64,000 nucleotides of DNA from Flavobacterium cutihirudinis (GTDB lineage Bacteria > Bacteroidota > Bacteroidia > Flavobacteriales > Flavobacteriaceae): positions 372,001-436,000 of the forward strand of contig NZ_QRDQ01000010.1 in NCBI RefSeq assembly GCF_003385895.1, written 5' to 3'. Each line of letters opens with the position of its first letter. Position 1 is the first letter of the stretch. A model generated the notes under the pieces. The model had not been told where the DNA came from and did no database searches. It saw nothing but the letters and a program-made list of their open reading frames with translations. Shown here piece after piece: positions 23,503-32,946 of this stretch. Both the position numbers and the translations under genes were made by a program.

Positions 23503-26283
23503 ATGACTGAGTTAAAAAAAACAGTATACACTTTTGGGAGTAAAAAAGCCCAAGGGAATGCCCAAATGAAAGATCTTCTTGGGGGCAAAGGAGCAAACTT
23601 ATGTGAGATGAATCTTTTGGGAATGCCAGTTCCTCCGGGATTTACAATAAGTACCGAAATGTGCGCACTCTATTCTGCCGGTAGGCGTTCAGTAGTTCTA
23701 AGCAGAATCAAAGATGAAGTACAAAGTGCTATCACAGAAATGGAAAGCCAGATGGGAAACTTATTTGGCAGTAATACAGAACCACTTCTAGTTTCTGTCC
23801 GTTCTGGTTCAAGAGCTTCTATGCCCGGAATGATGGACACAATACTAAATTTAGGATTGAACGATCAATCAGCAGAAGGATTGGCAAACAAAACAGAAAA
23901 TCCTCGTTTTGTTTGGGATTCGTATCGCAGATTTATTCAAATGTACAGCGAGGTCGTTTTGCACATCAAGCCTTTAAACAGAGAAGATAAAAATCCGTTT
24001 GAAGAAATTATTGAGGAACTAAAAAAAGTAAAAAACGTAAAACTGGATAATGAATTCACAGCCGAAGATTTAAAAGAAATGGTTTACCTTTTTAAATCAA
24101 TGGTAAAAAAGTTTTCAGGAGCAGATTTTCCATCAGATCCCTGGGAGCAGTTGGGGGGAGCGATTACAGCAGTTTTTGACAGCTGGATGAATGAAAGAGC
24201 TGTTTATTATCGTCAGTTAAATAATATTCCAGAAGATTGGGGAACAGCTGTAAATGTTCAGGCAATGGTATTTGGTAATATGGGAATAAATTCCGCAACA
24301 GGAGTTGCTTTTACTCGCGATGCCAGTACGGGTGAGAATATTTTCAATGGGGAATACTTGATCAATGCGCAGGGTGAAGATGTGGTGGCCGGTATCCGTA
24401 CGCCTCAGCAAATTTCTTTGGAAGGTTCAAGAAGATGGGCTGCATCAGCTGGAATTTCAGAGAAGGAGCGCTTAGAAAAATTTCCTTCATTGGAAGAAAC
24501 CATGCCTAAAATTTTTAAAGAACTTCAAGATATTGGAATAAGACTCGAAAATCATTACAAGGATATGCAGGATATTGAATTTACCATTCAGGAAGGTCAG
24601 TTATGGATGCTGCAGACCAGAAATGGAAAGCGTACCGGCGCGGCGATGGTAAAAATGGCAGTAGATATGTATGAAGAAGGAATTTTGACCGAGAAAGAAG
24701 CTTTGTTAAGAGTACAGCCAGAGCGACTAGACGAATTATTACACCCTGTTTTTGAAAAAAATAATCTGAACAAAGCAGTTGTTTTAGGACAAGGACTTCC
24801 GGCTTCACCCGGGGCAGCTTCAGGTCAGATTGTGTTTTTTGCCGAAGATGCTGTTAAATGGGAAGAAGAAGGAAAGACAGTTATTTTGGTCAGATTAGAA
24901 ACCTCTCCGGAAGATTTAAAAGGAATGGTAGCCGCACAAGGTATTCTTACCGCTCGAGGCGGAATGACTTCTCATGCCGCTGTTGTAGCTAGAGGGATGG
25001 GGAAATGTTGCGTATCAGGAGCAGAAAACTTTAGGATTAATTATAAGACACGTAGTCTGAAATGTGATAATGTTGAACTTCAGGAAGGAGACTGGATTTC
25101 TCTTGACGGTTCTACCGGGAAAATTTATAAGGGACAAATTGCAACGACGGCAGCAACATTAAGCGGTGATTTTGATACATTGATGAATATGACTGATAAC
25201 CATGCAAAAATGAAAGTCCGCACCAATGCAGATACGCCTCAGGATGCAGAAGCAGCAAGACGTTTTGGAGCACAGGGAATTGGGTTGTGCCGCACGGAGC
25301 ATATGTTTTTCGAAGGAGATAAAATAAAAGCTGTACGAGAGATGATTTTGGCAGAAGATAAAGCTGGACGCAATGCGGCACTTGCTAAATTGCTTCCGAT
25401 GCAGCGTCAGGATTTAGAAGGAATTCTTTGGGCTATGGAAGGCTTACCTGTTACTATTCGTTTATTAGATCCTCCGTTGCATGAATTCGTTCCTCATGAA
25501 GAAGCAAGCCAGAAAGAAATGGCAGAAGAAATGGGTATTTCACTTGCAAAGCTGCAGGAAAAAATAAGAACGATGCATGAGTCTAACCCAATGTTGGGCC
25601 ACAGAGGATGCCGCTTAGGAAATACTTATCCTGAAATTTCAGAAATGCAGACAAGGGCAATTTTAGAAGCAGCTTTAAATCTAAAAAAAGCAGCTATTAA
25701 AACTTTCCCGGAAATCATGATTCCTTTAACGGGAACTCCTGCCGAAATGGAAATGCAGAAAGAGATCGTAAATCAAACCGCAGAGAAGGTTTTTCGTGAA
25801 TATGGTGTGCGTATCGATTATAAAGTGGGAACGATGATAGAGGTTCCCCGTGCAGCTTTAGTTGCCGATAAAATTGCTCATAGTGCTGAATTTTTCTCTT
25901 TCGGGACAAATGATCTTACACAGATGACTTTTGGTTATTCAAGAGATGATGCTGGGAAATTCCTTCCGTTCTATCTGGAAAACGGTATTTTAGAAAATGA
26001 TCCTTTTCAGGTGCTAGATCGAAAAGGAGTAGGGCAACTTATGAAAATGGCTGCTGCCAAAGGTTTATCTGAAAGACCTGATCTAAAATTAGGAATTTGT
26101 GGTGAGCATGGGGGAGATCCATCTTCTATAGAATTCTGTCATAGTATTGGTATGGATTATGTCAGCTGTTCTCCGTTTCGAGTTCCAATTGCTCGTCTTG
26201 CGGCAGCTCAGGCGGCAATTAAAGACGGTGAGTTAAATGAATTAAAATCGGTTAATAGTGAGGTTGAGATGTCTCTGCTATGA
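23503..26283 (+). CDS. ppdK: Pyruvate, phosphate dikinase
   Basis: 926 residues, slightly longer than typical PPDK. The order is an N-terminal ATP-grasp domain (LLGGKGANLCEMNLLGMPVP; SVRSGSRASMPGMMDT), a central swivelling domain with the phospho-accepting His491 in GGMTSHAAVVARGMGK, and a C-terminal PEP/pyruvate TIM barrel (GLCRTEHMFFE; FGTNDLTQMTFGYSRDDA; GICGEHGGDPSS). It interconverts pyruvate + ATP + Pi and PEP + AMP + PPi. The next gene, 60 bp downstream, is a Crp-type regulator. Confidence 0.96.
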   Translation: MTELKKTVYTFGSKKAQGNAQMKDLLGGKGANLCEMNLLGMPVPPGFTISTEMCALYSAGRRSVVLSRIKDEVQSAITEMESQMGNLFGSNTEPLLVSVRSGSRASMPGMMDTILNLGLNDQSAEGLANKTENPRFVWDSYRRFIQMYSEVVLHIKPLNREDKNPFEEIIEELKKVKNVKLDNEFTAEDLKEMVYLFKSMVKKFSGADFPSDPWEQLGGAITAVFDSWMNERAVYYRQLNNIPEDWGTAVNVQAMVFGNMGINSATGVAFTRDASTGENIFNGEYLINAQGEDVVAGIRTPQQISLEGSRRWAASAGISEKERLEKFPSLEETMPKIFKELQDIGIRLENHYKDMQDIEFTIQEGQLWMLQTRNGKRTGAAMVKMAVDMYEEGILTEKEALLRVQPERLDELLHPVFEKNNLNKAVVLGQGLPASPGAASGQIVFFAEDAVKWEEEGKTVILVRLETSPEDLKGMVAAQGILTARGGMTSHAAVVARGMGKCCVSGAENFRINYKTRSLKCDNVELQEGDWISLDGSTGKIYKGQIATTAATLSGDFDTLMNMTDNHAKMKVRTNADTPQDAEAARRFGAQGIGLCRTEHMFFEGDKIKAVREMILAEDKAGRNAALAKLLPMQRQDLEGILWAMEGLPVTIRLLDPPLHEFVPHEEASQKEMAEEMGISLAKLQEKIRTMHESNPMLGHRGCRLGNTYPEISEMQTRAILEAALNLKKAAIKTFPEIMIPLTGTPAEMEMQKEIVNQTAEKVFREYGVRIDYKVGTMIEVPRAALVADKIAHSAEFFSFGTNDLTQMTFGYSRDDAGKFLPFYLENGILENDPFQVLDRKGVGQLMKMAAAKGLSERPDLKLGICGEHGGDPSSIEFCHSIGMDYVSCSPFRVPIARLAAAQAAIKDGELNELKSVNSEVEMSLL

Positions 26284-26343
26284 TCCAATTATTCTTACCT
26301 GTCTTAAGCAGATTATCTTTAGTTAATATTAATTAAAAATCAG

Positions 26344-26901
26344 ATGCAGGAAATGCTGAAACAACATATAAATAAGATAGTACAAATATCACATGAGGAG
26401 TTTGCAGAGATAGAATCCTATTTTTACAAAGAATTTTACAAGAAAGGGAAATATTTGGTAGAAGCTGGAGAATTAGCTAATTCTGAATTTTACATAACCG
26501 AAGGATTAACAGCCTCGTCTTTTCTAAATGAATTTGGAAAAAAAAGTATTCTACATTTCGCTGCAGAAGATGAATGGATATCAGATACGGAGTCTTTTAA
26601 TACTGGTGTTAAAACGAGAATTAGCATAAAATGTCTTGAAGATACTGAAGTTTACCGAATATCATATCAAGATAAAGAAAAGCTCTGTGCAGTTTCAAAA
26701 AAAATGGAATACTTTTTTAGGAAGAAAAGCAATGATACCTGTATTATGCTTCAAAATAGAATCATGATTTTTATGTATACAAATTCAAAAGACAGATATG
26801 ATAAATTCAGGGCATTATACCCTTCGATTTTTTTAAGAGTACCCAAGTTGTTTCAGGCCTCTTTTTTAGGAATTACTGAAAGAACGTTGAGTGAAATTTG
26901 A
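26344..26901 (+). CDS. Crp/Fnr family regulator with truncated HTH end
   Basis: 185 residues. The cyclic-nucleotide-binding-like domain spans about 10-125 (KKGKYLVEAGELANSEFYI; HFAAEDEWISD), followed by a dimer helix and a C-terminal winged-helix remnant (RVPKLFQASFLGITERTLSEI). Bacteroidota relatives usually continue a few residues past TLSRIR. Here the frame stops at LSEI, within the recognition helix, so DNA binding may be altered. Classical cAMP-contact residues are not evident. It lies 60 bp after ppdK and before a strong terminator, so it probably shares the ppdK transcript. Confidence 0.82.
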   Translation: MQEMLKQHINKIVQISHEEFAEIESYFYKEFYKKGKYLVEAGELANSEFYITEGLTASSFLNEFGKKSILHFAAEDEWISDTESFNTGVKTRISIKCLEDTEVYRISYQDKEKLCAVSKKMEYFFRKKSNDTCIMLQNRIMIFMYTNSKDRYDKFRALYPSIFLRVPKLFQASFLGITERTLSEI

Positions 26902-26909
26902 TTTGTTTT

Positions 26910-26944
26910 AAATCCGTGAGTAAAGTTACTCACGGATTTTTTTA
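26910..26944 (+). terminator. Intrinsic terminator of the ppdK-regulator unit
   Basis: Perfect 14-bp stem (AAATCCGTGAGTAA and complement) with a 2-nt loop and a T-tract, starting 8 bp after the regulator stop. Confidence 0.9.
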
Positions 26945-27106
26945 TTTATGAGTTATATTGGTTTTTTATGTTTTCAAATAAGGCTTGCTAAACAACACTT
27001 TGAACAAATAAAAGATTTGTAAGTTTTGATAATAAGTTTATTGTATTTTCTGATGCAGAAAGTAGCAGTCCATATTTTAATATCAGAAATATATTTTGAT
27101 AGCTAG

Positions 27107-27889
27107 TTATAAAGAGTAGGCTTGTAGTGTTCTTTTCGCCCATTTTCCCCAGTCTTTCAAAGCATCCAAAAGTATTTTGTTCAGTCCTTTGTTGTCAGTA
27201 GGTTTGCCTTTAATTGGTGGAGCTAAATCTTTGTCAGTAACTTGAATTTCAGTAACTTTTGTGGCAAACCATGTCATGTTTTCATGTGGCATTGCCAAGC
27301 CTAAAATTGTTCCTGGTAAGCCTGTAAAAGATTCAGGACCACCTGAGAATGGAATTTGAATGGTGTAATAGGCAACAACATAAACAGAATCGAGAACTAT
27401 AGCATTTGCTCTGCGACATTCATAACCCGCAATTTCTCTGGTTTCATCGGTAATTTTCCAGTCAATTTTTCGTAAACTATCTTTAACTAAGTATAAATCA
27501 TCGTAAACGTTTTTTTGGGTAATACTGGTTTGGGTATCTAGATCTGTGGCGATAACATTTTTTAAATTAGCCATTACATCATCTGCAATCCAATTGTTGC
27601 TTGCTGATTGATTTGTCTCATCCCATTTGTATAAACTCTTGTTTTTTGAAAAACTGAGAATGCTTTTTGTGGTTTTAAATTGTGGATTGTTTTTTTTATA
27701 ACCATCAAAAGCGGCTTGATAATAACTATCCGTTTCTCCTTTTATTTTTTTTGTAATTAAAGCATACATATTCGATTTTTTCTCAAATTCGATTACGCCA
27801 TTTTGTACAAAGTGGTCATTTTGTGCAAAAGTATTGCTGCTTGTCAATATAATTATTAAAATTAAGATGCGATTTATTATTGTTTTCAT
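27107..27889 (-). CDS. GLPGLI family protein
   Basis: 260 residues with a signal peptide (cleavage near FAQ, residue 23). The family hallmark is present as GLPGTILGL near residue 195, preceded by the typical IAGYECRRA segment and followed by NMTWFATKV. GLPGLI proteins are a Bacteroidota-specific exported family of unknown function that often follows a TonB-type outer-membrane protein, as here (4 bp after the upstream gene). They may form a functional pair, which is inference from recurring gene order. Confidence 0.9.
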   Translation of the reverse strand: MKTIINRILILIIILTSSNTFAQNDHFVQNGVIEFEKKSNMYALITKKIKGETDSYYQAAFDGYKKNNPQFKTTKSILSFSKNKSLYKWDETNQSASNNWIADDVMANLKNVIATDLDTQTSITQKNVYDDLYLVKDSLRKIDWKITDETREIAGYECRRANAIVLDSVYVVAYYTIQIPFSGGPESFTGLPGTILGLAMPHENMTWFATKVTEIQVTDKDLAPPIKGKPTDNKGLNKILLDALKDWGKWAKRTLQAYSL

Positions 27890-27893
27890 GGTT

Positions 27894-30692
27894 TTAGTTT
27901 TGTTTAATTTCTCCTCCGCCCATTTTGCTGAAATCCCAGCTTACAGAGAACATAAAATATCTTTGGATAGTCGTATAAGTACTTTGGTAGATATTTCCAT
28001 TGAATGCAGAACGGTTAAATCCTACATTTTGGTTCAAAAGATCTCTTCCCGTTATAGAAACTCTTAAATCATTTGATTTTAAGAATTTTTTAGTGATAGC
28101 TGCATTCCAAATAAAACGCTCAAAACTTTCTTGAATCACTTGTGTTTTTCCATTATATTGATAATTGCCATCTGTGCTAATTTCTAGTTTGAAAGGTAAA
28201 TCTATACTGGCCCAGAAATTTCCATTAAAACCCCAACCATTACTATCACTGTTTTCGTTGATGCTTGCATCAGCAACGTTGTAAGTAGGTCCGAAGTTGA
28301 CATTAAAGTTGTATTTTTTTTCTTTATACTTTGATAAACTAAAATCAAAGGAATAACTTGAATTTTTAGTTTGATTCAGCTTTGTATTGATGTAATTATA
28401 GTTTACATTTTTGTTGGCACTTAAACCAATTCCTGCGTTCATGTCTATGGCTTTGATTGTTTTGCCAAAATTACTATTCAAATAATAACTTGTTGAAGCT
28501 TTGTTTTCCAGGTTTACAAATTGTGATATACTTTCTCCTCTATCATTTGTAAGCACATTACTGATTATTGGATTTAGCGTAAAATTATACGATCCACCAA
28601 CCGAAAAATACTGATTGCTAAGTACTTTATATGAATAATAATTTCCTCTAAATGTATTTCTAAAAGAAGGATCTAGATTTGGATTACCCACAATCGTGTT
28701 TAATTGGTTTTGATTATCTCGTATCGGCTGTATTTGTTCTAATGTTGGTTGATCGGTGTTTCCGTTATACGATAAACGCAATGATTGTCTTTGTTTAAAA
28801 TTATATTGATAATTTATCTGAGGCATGTAGTTGACAAATTTTCGTTTAAAAGAACTATCTGTATAAACATCATATTGTTTAAAGTGTACGCCACTAAATT
28901 TAGAACCAAAAGAAAGAACAGTTTTGTTTTTTTTGTAATTAAAAATTGCTCCAACTTGATTTATCGTTTGGTCTAATTCATAATTATTACTGAAGATGGA
29001 ATCCAAAACATTATAATCGCCATTTGCAGATTGATTAAAAGATTTACGATCAGCTTTTCCGTTACTAATGTTGAATCCATAATTAAGAATTAAAGATAGA
29101 CTTTTGGATAACGGTTCTGTATAGATCAAATTCGATTTAAAAGCTGTATTGCTAATATTGTCGACTTTGTTTTGATCGACTACTTTGGTACTATCCGGAC
29201 TAATTACAGATGTTGTAAAAAACTCAGCTTTAGAATTTAAATAACCATCACTTTTACTATCTGAACTTGATTGATTTAAATTAAGAGATAATGTTCGGCC
29301 TGTTTTTTTAAGTCTTTTGGTTAATAAAGTATTTATATTAAATACTTTATCATCAACATCGTTTGTAGTGGTCTGTTTCAAGTTATTCAATTGGTTACCT
29401 TGTTCGTCGGTACCTTTTTGCATTTCTGCTTCATTTGAATTACTCTTTTTAAATAATCCATCTACATTTAATTTTAAAGTTAAAGTAGTATCAATTTTAA
29501 TTTCATAAGCTAGATCAAGTTTGTTTTTAGTCATATTTTTCTCAAAACTCTTGTCTGAAGTATTGTAAATACTGCTTGAACTTAAATTTTGCTGGCTAAT
29601 ATCATTGCGATTTCCTGAAAGTTTGATATCGCCAATTTTATAATTTACATTGATAGATTCTTTATCGTTGTTCCATTTATTATCAAAATGTATTCCGCCA
29701 GTTTGAACTACTGGAATCCCTTCACCATTAAATTGTCCGTCCCAACTATCTAATTCATCATTACCATTGTTTGAAAAATAAATACCGCCGTCATCAGTTA
29801 CTTGATAACCGCTTTGGCCATATTTATCTTTATCTCCCCATCCTAATCCTACTTGTCCGGTGTTGCCTAGAATGCCATAAGCTGCTAGTTTTTTCTTATC
29901 CCAAAACTTATTAAACATGGCTTGACCTTTGTAAAAATTATTTGTTCCTCCTCCGAGTTCTACTTTCCCGAAATGACCATTTTTTTTGTCTTCTTTAAGT
30001 TTAACATTTAGAGTTTTGGTTTTCTGACCATCATCAATTCCTGTAAAAGCGGCTTGATCACTTTTTTTGTCGTACAATTGTACCTTATCAACCATGTCTG
30101 CACGTAGGTTTTTTGTAACTAAAGTAGGATCATCACCAAAAAATTCTTCACCATCAACCAAAACTTTAGTTACAGTTTCGCCTTGAGCAGTAATTTTTCC
30201 ATCCTTATCGATTTGTATTCCAGGGAATTGTTTTATCAGATCTTCCACTTTTGCATTAGGTTCTATTTTAAATGCTTTTGGATCAAATTCCAACGTATCT
30301 CCTTTGATTTTCATGGCAGCTCTATTGCCTTTGATAATTATTTCGGATAGTATTTTTCCTCTATCTTCTAAATTAATTTTACCATAATCCTTGATTAACT
30401 TTGTGGAATCGACAGAAAATTGATCTACAAAATCAGCATATTTAGGATAAGAAACCAGTAAAATAAATTTACCGGCTTTAACATTATTCAACTCAAAATA
30501 CCCATTTTCTTTGGTTCGGGTAAATTTTACTAAAATAGAATCTTTTGCTCTTAACAATGAGACTGATGCTTTCGTTAAAGTAGAATGGTTTATGGTGTCT
30601 GTTATATATCCTTTAACTGTGCCTGATGTTTGTGCCTTTAAAGTAGTTGATAAAAAAAGAAAGCAACATAATAATAGTATTGTTTGTCTCAT
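27894..30692 (-). CDS. TonB-dependent receptor-like outer-membrane beta-barrel protein
   Basis: 932 residues. The signal peptide ends near LKAQ (residue 21). The carboxypeptidase-regulatory-like domain spans about 25-105, a plug-like region about 125-230 (DLIKQFPGIQIDKDGKITAQ; KVLVDGEEFFGDDP), and a long barrel follows of the outer-membrane beta-barrel 3 type. It has no STN domain and no SusD partner, so it is distinct from the receptor at the left end and from SusC. It is cotranscribed with the GLPGLI gene. Cargo unknown. Confidence 0.88.
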   Translation of the reverse strand: MRQTILLLCCFLFLSTTLKAQTSGTVKGYITDTINHSTLTKASVSLLRAKDSILVKFTRTKENGYFELNNVKAGKFILLVSYPKYADFVDQFSVDSTKLIKDYGKINLEDRGKILSEIIIKGNRAAMKIKGDTLEFDPKAFKIEPNAKVEDLIKQFPGIQIDKDGKITAQGETVTKVLVDGEEFFGDDPTLVTKNLRADMVDKVQLYDKKSDQAAFTGIDDGQKTKTLNVKLKEDKKNGHFGKVELGGGTNNFYKGQAMFNKFWDKKKLAAYGILGNTGQVGLGWGDKDKYGQSGYQVTDDGGIYFSNNGNDELDSWDGQFNGEGIPVVQTGGIHFDNKWNNDKESINVNYKIGDIKLSGNRNDISQQNLSSSSIYNTSDKSFEKNMTKNKLDLAYEIKIDTTLTLKLNVDGLFKKSNSNEAEMQKGTDEQGNQLNNLKQTTTNDVDDKVFNINTLLTKRLKKTGRTLSLNLNQSSSDSKSDGYLNSKAEFFTTSVISPDSTKVVDQNKVDNISNTAFKSNLIYTEPLSKSLSLILNYGFNISNGKADRKSFNQSANGDYNVLDSIFSNNYELDQTINQVGAIFNYKKNKTVLSFGSKFSGVHFKQYDVYTDSSFKRKFVNYMPQINYQYNFKQRQSLRLSYNGNTDQPTLEQIQPIRDNQNQLNTIVGNPNLDPSFRNTFRGNYYSYKVLSNQYFSVGGSYNFTLNPIISNVLTNDRGESISQFVNLENKASTSYYLNSNFGKTIKAIDMNAGIGLSANKNVNYNYINTKLNQTKNSSYSFDFSLSKYKEKKYNFNVNFGPTYNVADASINENSDSNGWGFNGNFWASIDLPFKLEISTDGNYQYNGKTQVIQESFERFIWNAAITKKFLKSNDLRVSITGRDLLNQNVGFNRSAFNGNIYQSTYTTIQRYFMFSVSWDFSKMGGGEIKQN

Positions 30693-31017
30693 TAATTGGT
30701 TATGGTTTTTTGAAAAGAGGCATAATAATTCTATTCTATTTTTGAGAAATAGAAATAAAAATGCATTTGTTGTGTGATTTGTTTTGGTTATGAAGTTAGA
30801 AGATTGTAGGTTCTACAATAGAAATTGAAATAGCACTTTTTTATAAAGGTTTGCTGAAGAATAGTGATTTGATTTTATGAAATTCATATTTTTTTTGTGA
30901 GGTTTTGGTTGATAGCAGTGTTACTTTTAACGATTTTAATTATTAATTATTAGAATAATAGTTAAATGCGAATATGGTTCAAATCTAAGTAAAAATACTA
31001 CAATGTAAGAAAGGACT
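30693..31017. other. AT-rich intergenic stretch upstream of the TonB receptor
   Basis: This stretch should hold the minus-strand promoter of the receptor-GLPGLI pair. I see no convincing TAnnTTTG box, no strong hairpin and no coding signal. Confidence 0.3.
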
Positions 31018-31251
31018 TTACTTTTTTTTAACATATTTAATGTTAACATCTTGTTTTTTAGACAATATTGTTTGAACTCCAGTATGTACTTCTGCTTTGG
31101 TTTTTAGATTTCTTTTTATAGTCAAAGGTTTTGTTCTTCTGTGTCCATTTTTAGTTAGGAACTCTAGTATCTCTATATGCCATTGCCATAATTTGGCTAA
31201 GAAAATTATTCTTGCTCGTAAGTTTTTTGGAGGTAGAAAGGAGGTGCAGAT
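31018..31251 (-). pseudogene. Possible coding remnant, basic peptide without start codon
   Basis: A 77-codon stop-free frame on the minus strand with no ATG. It reads like protein: hydrophobic-basic segments such as FLPPKNLRARIIFLAKLWQW, then HRRTKPLTIKRNLKTKAE and a Lys-rich end. The opposite strand and other frames are closed. I do not recognise the family. It could be the C-terminal fragment of a lost gene, for example a mobile-element protein, or chance. It sits between mnmE and the TonB receptor, in the window's longest gap without a recognised gene. Confidence 0.3.
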
Positions 31252-31292
31252 TTAATCAAAATAGTATCTGTCAACCAAAAGTAAAGGTGAAT

Positions 31293-31340
31293 AAAAAACG
31301 AGTTAAAATATTAATTTTTTAATATTTTAACTCGTTTTTT
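31293..31340. terminator. Bidirectional intrinsic terminator downstream of mnmE
   Basis: Perfect 20-bp arms (AAAAAACGAGTTAAAATATT and complement) with an 8-nt loop and T-tracts on both strands, 22 bp after the mnmE stop. Confidence 0.93.
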
Positions 31341-31362
31341 TGTTTGATGTTATTTTGTTGCT

Positions 31363-32763
31363 CTATTTGCCGATGCAGAAATTAGCAAAAATATTCCCAA
31401 GTAATTCATCATTTGAAACCTGACCAGTGATCAACCCGAATTGATATAAAGCTTCCTTAATATCAAGTGCAATTAAGTCACTTGAAAGATTGGTTTCAAG
31501 ACCAAATTTTACTTTTTGTATTTCATCTAAAGCTTTAAGTAAAGAATCATAATGCCTTGTATTTGTTACAATAGTTTCATTGTTTCTTAAAGCCCCGGTG
31601 TTGACAAATGATAGTAATTCATTCTTTAAATCTTCTACGCCAAGTTTTTCTTTTGCAGAAATTAATAGCAGTTTTGCGTTAAGATTTTCAAGCTTAGATG
31701 TGATGTTTGAAACTTCATCAGCCGACAATATATCTTTCTTGTTTACTACAATTAATAAAGGTTTTAGCGGATATTTGTTTTTGATTTGTTCAATCTCAGA
31801 TACAAATTCAGTACTTGAAACCTGAAATTTTAAACCATCAAACAAATAAATCACAACCTGAGCCTGATCTATTTTTTCAAAAGTCTTTTTTATTCCAATA
31901 CTTTCTACAACGTCTTTTGTTTCGCGAATTCCAGCTGTATCAATAAATCGGAAACCAATTCCGCCAATTACCAATTCATCTTCAATTGTATCACGAGTTG
32001 TACCTGCAATATCCGAAACGATCGCTCTTTCTTCGTTTAATAAAGCATTCAATAAAGTTGATTTTCCAACGTTTGGTTCTCCAACAATAGCGACCGGAAT
32101 TCCATTTTTAATTACATTTCCAACTGCAAATGAATCAATCAAACGCTTTAAAACAAATTCAATTCGGTTTAATAATTCATAAAATTGAGTTCGGTCTGCA
32201 AATTCTACGTCTTCTTCAGCAAAATCAAGTTCTAATTCAATCAATGACGCGAAATTTAGAAGCTCTTCACGCAATTTGGCTATTTCGTTGCTAAAACCAC
32301 CACGCATTTGCTGCATGGCAATTTGATGTGATGCTTCGTTGTCAGATGATATTAAATCGGCAACAGCTTCCGCTTGTGATAAATCCAGTTTTCCGTTAAG
32401 GAAAGCGCGTAGCGTAAATTCTCCAGCATCGGCCATTCGGCATCCTTTTCGTAATAATAACTGAATAATTTGCTGCTGGATATAAGTAGAACCGTGGCAC
32501 GAAATTTCGATCGTATCTTCGCCTGTATAAGAATTTGGTCCTTTAAAAACCGAAACTAAAACTTCATCAAGCGTTTTTCCATTATCAGTAATATGGCCTA
32601 AATGCAGTGTATGCGTTTTTTGTTTAGTTAAATCTTTGTTTTTAATTGATTTAAAAACAGAGTTTCCAATTGATATTGCTTCAGCGCCAGAAATACGAAT
32701 TACCGCAATAGCTCCCGCTCCAGAAGGCGTTGCCAGTGCTACTATAGAATCTTGATTTATCAT
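31363..32763 (-). CDS. mnmE: tRNA modification GTPase MnmE
   Basis: 466 residues from the ATG at 32763; an in-frame ATG 24 bp upstream adds residues unlike the family. The N-terminal tetrahydrofolate-binding domain starts DSIVALATPSGAGAIAVIR. The helical domain is followed by the G domain with GEPNVGKSTLLN (P-loop), DIAGTTRD (G2), DTAGIRET (G3) and NKKD (G4). The C-terminus is the canonical FCIGK. With MnmG it makes the 5-carboxymethylaminomethyl modification of wobble U34 in tRNAs. Single-gene transcript. Confidence 0.97.
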   Translation of the reverse strand: MINQDSIVALATPSGAGAIAVIRISGAEAISIGNSVFKSIKNKDLTKQKTHTLHLGHITDNGKTLDEVLVSVFKGPNSYTGEDTIEISCHGSTYIQQQIIQLLLRKGCRMADAGEFTLRAFLNGKLDLSQAEAVADLISSDNEASHQIAMQQMRGGFSNEIAKLREELLNFASLIELELDFAEEDVEFADRTQFYELLNRIEFVLKRLIDSFAVGNVIKNGIPVAIVGEPNVGKSTLLNALLNEERAIVSDIAGTTRDTIEDELVIGGIGFRFIDTAGIRETKDVVESIGIKKTFEKIDQAQVVIYLFDGLKFQVSSTEFVSEIEQIKNKYPLKPLLIVVNKKDILSADEVSNITSKLENLNAKLLLISAKEKLGVEDLKNELLSFVNTGALRNNETIVTNTRHYDSLLKALDEIQKVKFGLETNLSSDLIALDIKEALYQFGLITGQVSNDELLGNIFANFCIGK

Positions 32764-32946
32764 GGCGCAAAGGTATGAAAAAAGCATAAATGTTTCGAAA
32801 AGCTCATCATGAGTAAATTGATAAAGTTTTTTTGAAGCAGAGTTGATTAAGGAAATATTTAAGTGTTAAATTCCTGATAATTGTCAGGTCTTTTTATTTT
32901 TAGAATGATTAAATTTGAGTAAGAAACTTAAATAATCTGAAATAAA

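Noticed and set aside
27894-30692. SusC-type glycan importer
   Set aside because: No SusD gene and no glycan-degrading neighbours; the barrel type and GLPGLI partner differ.
32873-32888. CCTGATAATTGTCAGG as a terminator
   Set aside because: Short stem and no plus-strand gene upstream to terminate; a small operator is equally possible.
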